Shown here piece after piece: positions 20,150 through 31,575 of a stretch of 64,000 nt of DNA (its first letter is position 1; each line of letters opens with the position of its first letter). A program made the position numbers and the translations under genes. Under the pieces are notes generated by a model that was given only the letters and a program-made list of their open reading frames with translations, had not been told where the DNA came from and ran no database searches. The stretch lies in NCBI RefSeq assembly GCF_023856365.1, contig NC_064554.1, forward strand, positions 8,919,001 to 8,983,000, in the 5' to 3' direction. The stretch comes from Brienomyrus brachyistius. Taxonomy: Eukaryota > Chordata > Actinopteri > Osteoglossiformes > Mormyridae.

Positions 20150-20950
20150 AAGCATGGCATGTAAAAGAAACAGTGTTTTTGTGTGTGCTGTTCATTTTCA
20201 TTAAAGAAAGCTGGAGTGTTGTGAATAATAATGAACCACAAAATGCTGTAATGTTTTTGAATTACGTCCTATTATCAGTAAGGTTTAGTTTTACTAAACA
20301 GGTTTAGTGTCATTAGGAATTTAGGGAATATCATTCCGAAGAGAAAGAAGATTTAGGTTGATACGAGACAGACTAGTGTTCCAGATACACCTGGAAGCAG
20401 GGACAGGAGAAACTAAATTTATCATGTAGTCTCACTAATGAACCTGGATTGGCCAATGAGGAACACTTTCCACTCATGCAAAGATTAATGGTCTGGCTTT
20501 GGCGAACAGATCTTTGTTCAGATCACAGGAACTATTTGCAAATTTGACAGAAGATGCCACCAGACTTCGCCCCTAAACTACAGATTTTATGTTTGGAAAC
20601 ATTGGGTTTAAAGATTAATATGCAGCTTGGCTCATTGGACAAATATTGATGAGGGTATGATGTGTTTCATGGTCAAGATAAGATTTGAACCCCGAAAATG
20701 AACCTGCCCATGATAAACAGTTAATGGAGGGGTGGATAGATGGACAGATGGACAGAAGGACAGATGGATGGATGATATTTTTCACTTCTCTTTGCAGCCA
20801 GCAGTTGGGGGTGTAACGGCACATAGTGTCTCTGATTGGTTGATAACAGAAACTCCTCCCCCTGATGTCACCAACATCCCCATACATCTGTGGGCTGCAA
20901 CCTCCCCTCCCCTCACACTCCAGGCTGCTCATTGATCACAGACTGACATC

Positions 20951-21416
20951 ATGCTGTTCCCTCTGTGCACCTTCATCACAGCTCTGGCATGTAAGAAACA
21001 CGCCTCCTCTCAGTTTATTTTACTCGTTTATCGTGTTTTTTGTACATTTCTTCAGAATTCTTTCCTTGTGTCTTTTGCCTTCACAGGTATCAGCGGCCAA
21101 AGGATGGTCACTCAAAAACCCTCCATACTGACTCTGAGTAAAGGAGAAACTGCCACCTTGCACTGTCAGATACCCACAGATAATGGCAATAATATTCACT
21201 GGTACAAGCAGGTCCCAAGAGGAGCTCCCCAGTTCGTCCTGTATTACCACCGTACTCACAGCTCTCCCACGTATGGAAGTGGATTCTCCTCCAGCCGCTT
21301 CTCCTCCAGGGCCCAGTCTAACACAGATTATCAGTTAGTAATAAGCAGCGTGGAGCTGGACGACTCTGCTGTGTATTACTGTAAGAGATGGTTTAGCTTT
21401 CCCTATCAAGCAGTAT
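20951..21416 (+). CDS. Ig light-chain V segment Vb6 (J-proximal in cassette 2)
   Basis: The leader exon is 20951-20990 and the V exon 21087-21416. Canonical cysteines and Trp are present. CDR1 is IPTDNGNNIHW, and CDR2 and CDR3 equal those of Vb5. The FR2 turn reads VPRGAPQ instead of VPGGAPQ (AGA, 21218-21220), a non-conservative change at the VH-facing turn. The promoter is mosaic: its upstream part matches the Vb2 type and its proximal part the Vb4 type. Open and with an intact RSS. Confidence 0.91.
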
Positions 21417-21444
21417 CACAGTGATTCACACCATGACAAAATCC
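21417..21444 (+). promoter_or_regulatory. 12-RSS of Vb6
   Basis: CACAGTG (21417-21423), 12-bp spacer, ACAAAATCC (21436-21444). Confidence 0.92.
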
Positions 21445-21718
21445 TGCCAGTTTCACTTCTGCTTTATTACAAATACTGACAGAATATTATTTCAATTAAA
21501 GTGAATCACAACCATCCTTAATGTAGTTAGAGTAACAACTGCCATCAGGACCAGTGGAAGCCCATGTGGTGCCCAAGGCAAACTTCACTGCCAGCACCCA
21601 CCCACCTGCACACCACTACTGCCAGGGAAAGGAAATAATGATTGTGCATTGTTTAATAACATTTTATAACACAAATTGTATAATAACAAATAACATTATA
21701 CAATAATTAATTGTTAAT

Positions 21719-21760
21719 TAACAGTACTGTGCAAAAGTCTTAGGCAGTCCAAAAAAATGT
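21719..21760. mobile_element. Tc1/mariner-like terminal fragment (tentative)
   Basis: CAGTACTGTGCAAAAGTCTT resembles the terminal inverted repeats of common fish Tc1-like elements, here after a TA-rich stretch. No transposase frame is seen nearby. Confidence 0.4.
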
Positions 21761-22054
21761 TTAAAGCTGATGAGGCTACAATATCAATGATGGGAGCACA
21801 GGACTGGGAAGCACATAAATACATAACTAAGAAGGGAGATAAAAAGAGGCAGCTGGGTGTGATTAAGACGAGAGTTAGGAACGAAAGGTAATACAAACAA
21901 GTAACAAGCATGGCTCTTTAGGGTCACGCTAGGGAGGAGACAGGAGGGTCAGGCAGACAATAGTACTAATATGGATTAATCTCAGAGGGCTTTGTGGAGG
22001 CATCTGACTGCCTGTAAACTGTGCAGTGTGTCTTTTCAAAACTGAACATGTGAA

Positions 22055-22396
22055 CCATCCATCCATCCATTTTCCAAACCGCTTATCCTACTGGGTCGTG
22101 GGGGGTCCGGAGCCTATCCTGGAAGCAATGGTCATGAGGCAGAGAGCAACCCAGAATGGGGGGGCCAGCCCATCGCAGGGCACACATGCACACCTACAGC
22201 CAATTTAGCAACTCCAATTAGCCTCAGCATGTTTTTGGACTGTGGGGGGAAACCGGAGTACCCAGAGGAAACCCCACAACGACATGGGGAGAACATGCAA
22301 ACTCCACACACATGTGACCCAGGCGGAGACTCGAACCTGGGTCCCAGAGGTGTGAGGCAACAGTGCTAACCACTGCACCACCATGCCACCCCGATA
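22055..22396 (-). mobile_element. Full-length tRNA-derived SINE, antisense
   Basis: Reverse-complement copy of the SINE in the V-psiC modules, with the (ATGG)n tail at the left (22056-22071) and the tRNA-like head at the right (about 22320-22395). It has GGTTCGAGTCTCC on the - strand. Confidence 0.82.
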
Positions 22397-22399
22397 TGA

Positions 22400-23150
22400 A
22401 CCATTTTTTTCTTAATAAAGTATCTCAGATATAGAGGAAAATCAAAAAAAGGATGCCTTAAAAAATGTCATGTCGCAGACAGGCTGGAAAGCCATGCAGA
22501 CAAACATTCTAATGTTTCAAAGAACAGAAGACTGTTATGAATTGTATTCCTTGAACCTCATGTTTTTCATCTTGCAATAAATTAATAGCAGAATTGTAAT
22601 TCTCTGTGATTCTCTGGGGCCCATTTGCATTAGGGTCACTATCCTAAAACTCAGTTGGACAAAACAAGCAGTACCCACAGAAATATTCTGAATGACTTAA
22701 ATTCTTAGTAACCCCCCCCCCCCCCCCCCCAACACAATGGGAACTTATATTATCACCAATGACATGATACACAGTCCTCTTCACTAGACCATCTTCAGAT
22801 ATAGCAATTCCATTATCTTCTATGCCTTGCAAATCAGCCAACTGGTCAGATAAAAATCTTGCTGTGCCCATAATGTCAGAATCGGTCCCCGTCTTGCCCT
22901 GGTCCATGCAAGTGTTGTTTCCCTGTTTGAGCTGTTTGAGCAGGTATCGCTAGTCATCCCGTCTTCCATTATTTTCCTGGTTAATTTAGTAAGCGCTCTT
23001 GTTCCCTGGGCTGCCGTGTGGCTCAATGGGCTGGGCATTTTTATTATTTATACAGTATTTATACAGTAGCATACTGGACATATAGTGTAGCACACATGTC
23101 TATGAGAGAGGCATCCCTATCGTCCTGGGTTTAACTTTCGTAATTTGAAA
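22400..23150. other. V-J spacer of cassette 2, no gene
   Basis: No supported gene. There is a C20-22 run at about 22710-22731 and a short tRNA-SINE head (GTGTGGCTCAATGGGCTGGG) near 23015-23036. Confidence 0.55.
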
Positions 23151-23153
23151 ATA

Positions 23154-26100
23154 TAAATCTAAACCATCCATCCATCCATCCATCATCTCCCGCTTAATCC
23201 GGAGTCGGGAAGCGGGGGCAGCAGCCTCAGCAGGGAGACCCAGACTTCCCTCTCCCCGGCCACTTCGTCTAGCTCCTCTGGGGGGACCCCGAGGCGTTCC
23301 CAGGCCAGCCGAGAGACATAGTCTCTCCAGCGTGTCCTGGGTCTTCCCCGGGGCCTCCTCCCAGTGGGACATGCCCGGAATACCTCCCCAGGGAGGCGTC
23401 CCGGAGGCATCCTGATCAGATGCCCGAGCCACCTCATCTGGCTCCTCTCGATGCGGAGGAGCAGCGGCTCTACTCTGAGTCCCTCCCGAATGACTGAGCT
23501 CCTCACCCTATCTCTAAGGGAGAGCCCAGCCACCCTGCGGAGGAAACTCATTTCGGCCGCTTGTACCCGCGATCTCGTTTTTTCAGTCACTACCCAAAGC
23601 TCATGACCATAGGTGAGGGTAGGAACGTAGATCGACTGGTAAATCGAGAGCTTCGCCTTTTGGCTCAGCTCTCTCTTCACCATGACAGACCGATGCAGCG
23701 CCCGCATGACTGCTGACGCCGCACCGATCCGCCTGTCGATCTCCCGCTCCATCGTTCCCCCACTCGTGAACAAGATCCCGAGATACTTAAACTCCTCCAC
23801 TTGGGGGAGGACCCCATCCCCAACCCAGAGAGAGCACTCTACCCTTTTCCGGCTGAGAACCATGGTCTCGGATTTGGAGGTGCTGATTCTCATCCCAGCC
23901 GCTTCGCACTCGGCTGCGAACTGCTCCAGTGAGAGCTGAAGGTCACGGCTCGATGATGCCAACAGAACCACATCATCCGCAAAAAGCAGAGACCTAATCC
24001 TGAGGTCACCGAACCGGACGCCCTCAACGCCCTGGCTGCGCCTAGAAATTCTGTCCATAAAAACTATGAACAGAATCGGTGACAAAGGGCAGCCCTGACG
24101 GAGTCCAACCCTCACCGGAAACGAGTCCGACTTATTGCCGCCCATGCGGACCAAACTCTGGCACCGGTCATACAGGGACCGAACCGCCCTTAAAAGGGAG
24201 CCCGGTACCCCATACTCCCGGAGCACTCCCCACAGGACCCCACGAGGGACACGGTCGAATGCCTTTTCCAAGTCCACAAAACACATGTAGACTGGTCGGG
24301 CAAACTCCCATGAACCCTCCAGAACCCTGCTGAGAGTATAGAGCTGGTCCACTGTTCCACGGCCAGGGCGAAAACCACACTGCTCCTCCTGAATCCGAGG
24401 TTCGACAATCCGGCGGACCCTCCTTTCCAGGACCCCCGAATAGACCTTACCAGGGAGGCTGAGGAGTGTGATCCCCCTGTAGTTGGAGCACACCCTCCGG
24501 TCCCCCTTCTTAAAGAGGGGGACCACCACCCCGGTCTGCCAGTCCAGAGGTACTGCCCCCGATGTCCACGCGATGCTGCAGATGCGTGTCAACCAGGACA
24601 GCCCCGCAGCATCCAGAGCCTTGAGGAACTCTGGGCGAATCTCGTCCACCCCTGGGGCCCGGCCACCGAGGAGCTTTTTGACCACCTCAGCGACCTCCAC
24701 CCCCGAGATAGGCGAGTCCACCCCCAAGTCCCCACACTCTGCTTCCATATTGGAAGGCGTGTCGGTGGGATTGAGGAGGTCTTCGAAGTATTCCCTCCAC
24801 CGACCCAAAACGTCCCGAGCTGAGGTCAGCAGCGCACCATCCCCACCATAAATAGTGTTGATGCTGCACCGCTTTCCCACCCGGAGCCGCCGGATGGTGG
24901 ACCAGAATCTCCTCGAAGCCGTCCGGAAGTCGTTCTCCATGGCCTCACCAAACTCCTCCCACACCCGAGTTTTTGCCTCAGCGACCGCCAAAGCTGCATT
25001 CCGCTTGGCCTGCCGGTAGCCGTCAGCTGCGTCTGGAGTCCCACAGGCCAGAAAGGCCCGATAAGACTCCTTCTTCAGCTTGACGGCATCCCTTACCACC
25101 GGTGTCCACCAGCGGGTTCGGGGATTACCGCCGCGACAGGCACCGACCACCTTGCGGCCGCAGCTCCGGTCAGCCGCCTCCACAATGGAGGCACGGAACA
25201 TGGCCCATTCGGACTCAATGTCCCCCGCCTCCCCCGGGATATGGGAGAAGTTCTGCTGGAGGTAGGAGTTGAAACTCTCCCTGACAGGGGATTCCGCCAG
25301 ACGTTCCCAGCAGACCCTCACTATACGCTTGGGCCTGCCAGGCCTGGCCGGCTTCCTCCCCCACCAGCGGAGCCAACCCACCACCAGGTAGTGATCGGTT
25401 GACAGCTCCGCCCCTCTCTTCACCCGAGTGTCCAAAACATGCGGCCGCAAGTCCGACGACACGACTACAAAGTCGATCATCGAACTGCGGCCTAGGGTGT
25501 CCTGGTGCCAAGTGCACATATGGACACCCTTATGCTTGAACATGGTGTTCATTATGGACAATCCGTGACGAGCACAGAAGTCCAATAACAAAACACCGCT
25601 CGGGTTCAGATCGGGGGGGCCGTTCCTCCCAATCACGCCCCTCCAGGTCTCACTGTCGCTGCCCACGTGAGCATTGAAATCCCCCAGCAGAACAAGGGAG
25701 TCCCCAGGAGGAGCGCTCTCCAACACCCCTTCCAAGGACTCCAAAAAGGGTGGGTATTCCGAACTGCTGTTTGGCGCATAAGCGCAAACAACAGTCAGGA
25801 CCCGTCCCCCCACCCGAAGGCGGAGGGAGGCTACCCTCTCGTCCACTGCGGTAAACCCCAATGTACAGGCGCCCAGCCTGGAGGCAATAAGTATGCCCAC
25901 GCCCGCTCGGCGCCTCTCCCCGCGGGCAACTCCAGAGTGGAAAAGGGTCCAACCCCCCTCAAGGAGACTGGTTCCAGAGCCCAAGCCGTGCGTCGAGGTG
26001 AGTCCGACTATATCTAGCCGGAACTTCACAACCTCGCGCGCCAGCTCAGGCTCTTTCCCCATCAGAGAGGTGACATTCCATGTCCCTAGAGCTAGCTTCT

Positions 26101-26546
26101 GCAGCCGAGGATCGGACCGCCAAGGTCCCCGCCTTTGGCCGCCGCCCAGATCACTTCGCACCCGACCCCTATGACCCCTCCCATGGGTGGTGAGCCCATT
26201 GGAGGGGGGACCCACGTGCCTTGTTCGGGCTGCGCCCGACCAGGCCCCATGGGTGTAGGCCTGGCCGCCAGGCGCTCGCCATCGAGCCCCACCCCCAGGC
26301 CTGGCTCCAGGGGGGGGCCCCGGTGACCCGCGTCCGGGCAAGGGAAACCGTGAATCCAAGATTTTTCTCTTCATAAGGGGTTTTTGAGCCGTACTTCGTC
26401 TGGTTCCTCACCCAGGACCTGTTTGCCTTGGGTGACCCTACAAGGGGCATAAAGCCCCAGACAACATAGCTCCTGGGATCATTGTAACACGCAAACCCCT
26501 CCACCACGATAAGGTGTCGGCTCCAGGAGGGGTAAATCTAAACCAT
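23154..26546 (-). mobile_element. Full-length non-LTR retrotransposon with target-site duplication
   Basis: The element lies between two copies of TAAATCTAAACCAT (23154-23167 and 26533-26546), a 14-bp target-site duplication. Its 3' end on the - strand is GGATTAAGCGGGAGATG and an (ATGG)n tail. The ~3.37 kb length with one endonuclease-RT ORF and a microsatellite tail is reminiscent of RTE-type LINEs, but the clade is tentative. It splits the V-J spacer between Vb6 and J2. Confidence 0.88.
23183..26374 (-). CDS. LINE ORF: endonuclease-reverse transcriptase (1063 aa)
   Basis: One uninterrupted frame of 1063 codons. The N-terminal apurinic-type endonuclease shows [30 protein letters not shown] and STDHY. 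The reverse transcriptase follows: [43 protein letters not shown], the [12 protein letters not shown] block and the catalytic FADDVVLLA. The C-terminal region ends in a basic [11 protein letters not shown] stretch. There is no RNase H domain. The encoded enzyme would nick DNA and copy its own RNA at the nick (target-primed reverse transcription). The intact frame, full length and clean target duplication suggest a recent insertion. Translation could begin at this ATG or further in. Confidence 0.88.
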   Translation of the reverse strand: MKRKILDSRFPLPGRGSPGPPPGARPGGGARWRAPGGQAYTHGAWSGAARTRHVGPPSNGLTTHGRGHRGRVRSDLGGGQRRGPWRSDPRLQKLALGTWNVTSLMGKEPELAREVVKFRLDIVGLTSTHGLGSGTSLLEGGWTLFHSGVARGERRRAGVGILIASRLGACTLGFTAVDERVASLRLRVGGRVLTVVCAYAPNSSSEYPPFLESLEGVLESAPPGDSLVLLGDFNAHVGSDSETWRGVIGRNGPPDLNPSGVLLLDFCARHGLSIMNTMFKHKGVHMCTWHQDTLGRSSMIDFVVVSSDLRPHVLDTRVKRGAELSTDHYLVVGWLRWWGRKPARPGRPKRIVRVCWERLAESPVRESFNSYLQQNFSHIPGEAGDIESEWAMFRASIVEAADRSCGRKVVGACRGGNPRTRWWTPVVRDAVKLKKESYRAFLACGTPDAADGYRQAKRNAALAVAEAKTRVWEEFGEAMENDFRTASRRFWSTIRRLRVGKRCSINTIYGGDGALLTSARDVLGRWREYFEDLLNPTDTPSNMEAECGDLGVDSPISGVEVAEVVKKLLGGRAPGVDEIRPEFLKALDAAGLSWLTRICSIAWTSGAVPLDWQTGVVVPLFKKGDRRVCSNYRGITLLSLPGKVYSGVLERRVRRIVEPRIQEEQCGFRPGRGTVDQLYTLSRVLEGSWEFARPVYMCFVDLEKAFDRVPRGVLWGVLREYGVPGSLLRAVRSLYDRCQSLVRMGGNKSDSFPVRVGLRQGCPLSPILFIVFMDRISRRSQGVEGVRFGDLRIRSLLFADDVVLLASSSRDLQLSLEQFAAECEAAGMRISTSKSETMVLSRKRVECSLWVGDGVLPQVEEFKYLGILFTSGGTMEREIDRRIGAASAVMRALHRSVMVKRELSQKAKLSIYQSIYVPTLTYGHELWVVTEKTRSRVQAAEMSFLRRVAGLSLRDRVRSSVIREGLRVEPLLLRIERSQMRWLGHLIRMPPGRLPGEVFRACPTGRRPRGRPRTRWRDYVSRLAWERLGVPPEELDEVAGEREVWVSLLRLLPPLPDSGLSGR

Positions 26547-26554
26547 TCAAAATA

Positions 26555-26760
26555 TAAAATATGATCATATTAGCCCGATTCTATGCTTCTTTCACTGGCT
26601 TCCAGTTAAGTGTGAAATTGATTACAAGATTCTGCTGCTCAAGTAATGTCAAGTCTAGAGTAAAAACACACTTGTTTAGTCAAGCTTATAGGGACACTAG
26701 TTCTAGCTGTAGCTCATCCCCAGTTAGACCTACAGTATAGTGTGGTGCAGAGCTGGGTGG
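26555..26760 (+). mobile_element. Small LINE RT C-terminal fragment
   Basis: An ILCFFHWLPVKCEIDYKILLL-type stretch at about 26575-26640 matches the C-terminal tails of fish LINE RTs. Too short to classify. Confidence 0.45.
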
Positions 26761-27625
26761 GGATCGGTGCCATTGGATCCACACCCCCTTGTGGAACTGG
26801 AGTGCTGCTGTTCAGATTCCCCATGCCTGCGTTCCCACTTGCCTCTCCCTCCTACTTATGCTTCCATAGCCGTATCACCTGTTTGCACTGCCTCTATTCT
26901 CCCCTACTATGTCTAATGCACTTTTTACCCCCCCCCCCCCCCAACCCACCTGGGGTGTGCTGTCTCAAGATATATCCTGCCTACCAGGCTGCCTGCAATA
27001 CCCCCACTACCTGTGATGTCCATCCGGCCTGCCCCCCCTTCTGCCTGTGACGTCTCTCCTGTAAGCCCTGCTGTTGTACCACCGTTCATCCTGCCATCAG
27101 ACGCTGCATCAGCACATGCCTGCCCTCCACATTTAGACTCAAGTCTAAAAATTTGGACCAAGTAAATTAGGATTTTTAAATTTTGTTCACTTGACCCCAA
27201 AGGTTTCTTCCTTCTATAGTTTTCCTTGCCACTCTCACCTCTGGCTTGCTGACTGGGTGCTTTGGGCAGCGAAAATGTAAAGTGGTTTGAAACAATGAAA
27301 TGTTGTCATAATACGCTACACAAATAATACTGAATTAAAGTGAAAAACATGCAAAAACTGTATGAAGAGGAGCAGGGTCTCTCAGTGGTTTGGAAGAATG
27401 TAATGTCATAAGAAGCAGCCCAGCACCTGCTTCCCATTACCTGCCTGCCCTCTGCATTTAGACTAGAATCTTAAAATTTGAACTGTCTTTGGGCAGAGAC
27501 ATTGTAAAGCATTTTGAAACAATGTAATGTTGTTAATACTGAATTAAAGTGAAAAACATACAAAAACTGTATGAAGAGGAGCAGGGTCTCTCAGTTCCTT
27601 CCTCTCTGTGCAGAAAGTGAAGAGC

Positions 27626-27664
27626 AGTTTTTGTACGGGTGGGTATGAGATCTGTATCACTGTG
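27626..27664 (+). promoter_or_regulatory. 23-RSS of J2
   Basis: Nonamer AGTTTTTGT (27626-27634), 23-bp spacer, CACTGTG (27658-27664). Confidence 0.93.
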
Positions 27665-27698
27665 GTATTCGGACAAGGCACTAAACTGATCGTCAGCG
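27665..27698 (+). CDS. Ig light-chain J2 segment
   Basis: 34 bp encoding VFGQGTKLIVS plus one base, then donor GTAAGT. Same protein as J1 and J3. Its nearest V is Vb6, 6.2 kb upstream across the LINE insertion. Confidence 0.93.
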
Positions 27699-29407
27699 GT
27701 AAGTACCTCTCCATTCTTATCTACTCTGCTTCTCTTACCCAAATCTTCAGTGAAAAGATGTTGTTTTACATTAAGCAAGTACATAAACTGCCTTTGTTTG
27801 AATTTCCTGAATATGAGTTTGGACAAAGTATAACAAAAAGTTGTAAATAGAGTTTAGACAAAGATCTGTTTATATCAGGGAGGAGAGAAATAGGGAAGAA
27901 ACAGTATTTCAAAACTTAGACAGTAGGACCTGAGTTGTTGTTTTATATATTTTTTTAAAGTAAAAGTGCCTCGACACATTCATGCTAATGAAAACGGTCT
28001 GAATTACTTTAGTATATATTTAGAATATAGTTTAAAAAAAAGTCTGTTTATATCTGACAGGACTTTCAACTGAAATGTTTTTTATATCAGTTTTAAAAAC
28101 AGAACTTTAAAATTATGATAGGCGTATTTACATAGATAATTTATGTTCCAACGATTAAGAGTCTAGTAAATATATCTCGTATATTTTCTGTGTTCATGTA
28201 CCATTAAAAAGATGTAGTTATTTGTAAATAAAGTAATATTTAATCATTTCTTTTCTAAAATTGCAGCTAATGTTTTAGTCCGTTTTTTTATATACTTTGC
28301 TTTACATTTAATTGCCCGTTATCTTATGTAATATATCTTATTTCCAACAAATACAATCCACACTATTTTAAGCTACTTACAATGTGTATTTTGATAAAAC
28401 TAAAATGACTGCTTTGTAGTCTTATACTTGCAAAAAGTCTCATAAAGGTAGTGAAAAATACTAAAGTTTTTGCATATATTTACTGTATAAAGTTTTTAAA
28501 AATAGCAATCAAAATTTGAAAACAAGTGACATTTTGCAATATACAAAGTTTTTGCTTATCCGAATTCGCAATTATCCATGAATTGAAGTGATATATTTTT
28601 AGCATATTTCTTCAGTGGAAACTCTTTCACATCACAAAATAAGAGGTTGTTTGTGTAAACAGAACCCAGACATGCACTCATTCATGGCATTATGGGGTTA
28701 TCGTATACATACATGAACAGAGCTATTTGCACAAAAGAGGGTGAATCCATGCTGCTTCGTGACTCAGACACTCGAGTCAGTATAATTCTTCTTACAAAAC
28801 TCTAAGAATATATTTAGTTTCTATCTATATATATTTTAAAAGTAGACCATTCAACTTTTCTGGGGTCGTTTATTAATACTTTCTGAATGCATTATAATCC
28901 TTTATGAAGTATCTGTACTGTATTATTCATGAGTGCTTTAAGTAAAGTCTTATCTGAATAAACTAGCAGTAGAATCTTATTTATTTAGTTTTTTCATCAA
29001 ATGCTATTTTTCCCAAACAGAATATCCTACTTAACTGTCAATTTCTTTAAAACCAAACTGTAAAAATTAGATCTTAAAAATTTACTGAGCATAATTATAC
29101 ATATAATACATAAAAACATTCATTTTCTGTGTTGTACTATATACAGTTGTTTGTATAATATGAGCCAAAATACCAACCTGCCAAAATATATATATATTGC
29201 TTTAGACTGTATTGCCTTTTTATTAAAATAATACGTATTTGATTGGACAGGAATTGTTTAAAAGTTCCTTATAAGTGAAAATTAGGAACATTTGAACTCC
29301 ATTTTACAATGTCTTAGACCAATAAGAATGTCCTACAATAGATCTAAATTAATTAATTGTCATTGATTATTAATCCATACATTTGCTGACTCTCCTCCCT
29401 TATCCAG
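27699..29407 (+). other. J2-C2 intron with ~600-bp extra segment
   Basis: The 1709-bp intron matches J1-C1 except for an extra AT-rich block at about 28725-29335. That block contains GAGTGCTTTAAGTAAAG (28930-28950), also found at 50047-50065 as a MITE end, so at least part of it is transposon-derived. Confidence 0.6.
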
Positions 29408-29727
29408 ACCCCTCCCTGGAGGCTCCCTCACTGACTCTCCTCCCTCCGTCCAGTGAGGAGCTCAAGGCAGGTAAAGCCACACTGGTTTGCCTGGCTAAGA
29501 TATCTGCTGCATTTGCCGACGTCAGCTGGACACACAACGGGAGCCCACTAACCGGTGGAGTTTTCACCAGCTCTGCTACACAGCAGGCAGATAAAACCTT
29601 TGGTCTGAGCAGCTTCCTGAGTGTGAAGCCCTCAGAGTGGGACAGCGATGGCGTCTTTACCTGCAAAGTGACACTGGGGGCGAAATCCACAGTGGCAGAG
29701 ATAAAGAAGAGCAATTGTGCCGAGTGA
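29408..29727 (+). CDS. Ig light-chain constant exon C2
   Basis: A complete 320-bp C exon with the same splice acceptor and stop position as C1. It has the two intradomain cysteines, the core Trp (DVSWTHNG) and the terminal cysteine in SNCAE. It differs from C1 at the KIS, THNG, TGG loop, CKV and SNC positions, and from C3 at a single residue (KIS versus KMS). It pairs with J2. It should encode a functional constant domain. Confidence 0.95.
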
Positions 29728-29932
29728 AAAGTGGATCTTCATTCGCCTTTTGTTCATTTCTGTGGCCCCTTTATTTTCTGTAGGCAAACTTTCAGTGTTT
29801 TACAAAGAGGTGTTGAGGTAAATATGCTTGAATAATAAGACAAATTTTGTTATTATTTTCTGCATTATGAGAGTTGTATGTTTCTGTGTTGATGCACTTG
29901 ATCCAAAACTGTGCGGCAATTTAATAAAAAGT

Positions 29933-29938
29933 TTGGCA
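29933..29938 (+). terminator. C2 poly(A) signal
   Basis: AATAAA about 205 bp after the stop. Confidence 0.85.
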
Positions 29939-29959
29939 TTTAAAAAAAAAAAACCATCG

Positions 29960-30950
29960 CTTTTGTGTGTGTTTGTCTTTTTCATTCAGGAAAGTAGAAG
30001 TTTAATAATGTGTTTTTGAATGAGGTACTTTAATCAGTTTAGAAAAGTTGACTTACTACTAAACTGATTTAGTCCCATTAAGGACACAAACTATGATTCC
30101 AATGTGAGATCATAACACTCTATGAAGTATAAAAATTAACCTTGTAAGCAATGCTGGGTGAATTTTAACCCTGCTTTACTGAACAGGGTATGTAGTGAGA
30201 ATTTTCGGAATAAACCAGAATAAGAACACTTTTGCTAGATGGCAGTGTCTACAAATAAAAGGAACATTTTCGATCTTTTACTAAACTTAAACACTCTGTG
30301 ATTCAAATAAACTGATGGTGTTACCTGAACAATATACATCAACATTATGACAAACCTTGAGCCAATCGAAGGAACATTACTTTTTATAGACATAATTTTG
30401 GAAACAAATTAAATAAAGTAATTAAAACACAATGCGTTGCTTGATATAAGTACTGTTAGAAAAATGTCAGACTAACAAACTACCTTAGAATGAGCTGCTT
30501 GAATGGGTTTTCACTGCTCTATCAGCCATGCGAGTCCTGCTGTTGATGTCATGCGGAACAAGATGGCCGCCCTGCAGCTGAAACTGAGAGACACCTGCTG
30601 GCTCTTCTCATGCTATTTATGTCTCTATGTAAATGAGGGAGTGAGATGAGTTTCTTTCAGGTCAGGAAGAGATGGGACCTTTACAGGCAGCAGCCTGCAG
30701 GTTCCTCATGTTGCTGCTGTAAGGTTGTATTAGATTGATTACCTGTACAGTATTGTGATGCCCTTCAAACTCTGTGATACAGGATGCAGATGATCACTGC
30801 AGTAAGTAAAGTTATTCTCAGGTTACCCTGTAAATCAACATAACTTGTAATCATACAGCACATCCTGGATCACTTAAAGTGCCTTTTTATGCAACTTTAC
30901 AACATCATTCTTACAACTAACAGCAGTTGACTGTTTCTGATACTGACAGC
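29960..30950. other. C2-Va2 intergenic spacer
   Basis: No gene. 30490-30646 recurs at 47911-48066 after C3, marking the start of each cassette. Confidence 0.6.
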
Positions 30951-30955
30951 ATCTC

Positions 30956-31005
30956 TGATTGGCTGGGAGCACAGGCCCCGCCCTCTCCATCCTCCTCTTA
31001 AATCT
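30956..31005 (+). promoter_or_regulatory. Predicted Va2 promoter
   Basis: Inverted CCAAT (ATTGG, 30958-30962), GC box GCCCCGCCC (30975-30983) and an AT-rich CTTAAAT (30997-31003), 90-135 bp before the ATG. The layout differs from Vb promoters, which carry a CRE-like site instead of the GC box. Confidence 0.5.
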
Positions 31006-31093
31006 GGGCCCTGCTGCTGCCTCTCTCCTCATACAGTGACCTGCTCATATCTCAGCTGGCCAGTGAGGACTGTGTACTCCACACACTGACAAC

Positions 31094-31547
31094 ATGCTTC
31101 TGATAATCTGCACTCTCATCACTGCTCTCTCATGTAAGAAATCACAATAAAAACACTTTTTGGTAGCACTGTAAGTCTGTTATATGATCTACTTTTAATA
31201 ATGATTTTATTTGTCAGGTGTGAATGGTGTGACAGTGGTTACCCAGAAGCCTCCTGTTCTGACAGTGAGTAAAGGAGGGACAGTGACTATGGACTGTAAC
31301 CTTGGGACAGTCACTGACAGTGAAGCTCGCTGGTATAAGCAGGTCCCAGGTGGAGTTCCCCAGTATGTGTTAAGGATGTACCATACATGGAGCTCCCCCA
31401 GCTATGGGACAGGCTTCTCCTCCAGCCGCTTCACATCAAACCATCAGAGTAAATCAGATTATCGGTTGATCATCAACACAGTGGAGGTTGGAGACTCAGC
31501 AGTTTATTACTGTAAAACATGGGATTACTCTGCTAATGAATACGGAT
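31094..31547 (+). CDS. Ig light-chain V segment Va2
   Basis: The leader exon 31094-31133 encodes MLLIICTLITALS plus a split codon, followed by an 84-bp intron and the V exon 31218-31547 (330 bp). The mature V starts near NGVTVVTQKPPVLTVSKGG. It has the first Cys in TMDC, WYKQVPGG, a long CDR2 (YHTWSSPSYG), the second Cys in AVYYC and CDR3 KTWDYSANEYGS. This is a second V family, distinct from Vb in leader, FR1, CDRs and promoter. The frame is intact, but the RSS heptamer carries a base change, so recombination may be weaker than for Va1. Confidence 0.92.
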
Positions 31548-31575
31548 CACAGCGATTTACACCATGACAAAAACC
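31548..31575 (+). promoter_or_regulatory. 12-RSS of Va2 with altered heptamer
   Basis: Heptamer CACAGCG (31548-31554) instead of CACAGTG, 12-bp spacer, consensus nonamer ACAAAAACC (31567-31575). Confidence 0.9.

Noticed and set aside
24168..25952. Several 60-120-codon ORFs on both strands inside the LINE
   Set aside because: Shadows of the GC-rich 1063-codon LINE ORF.
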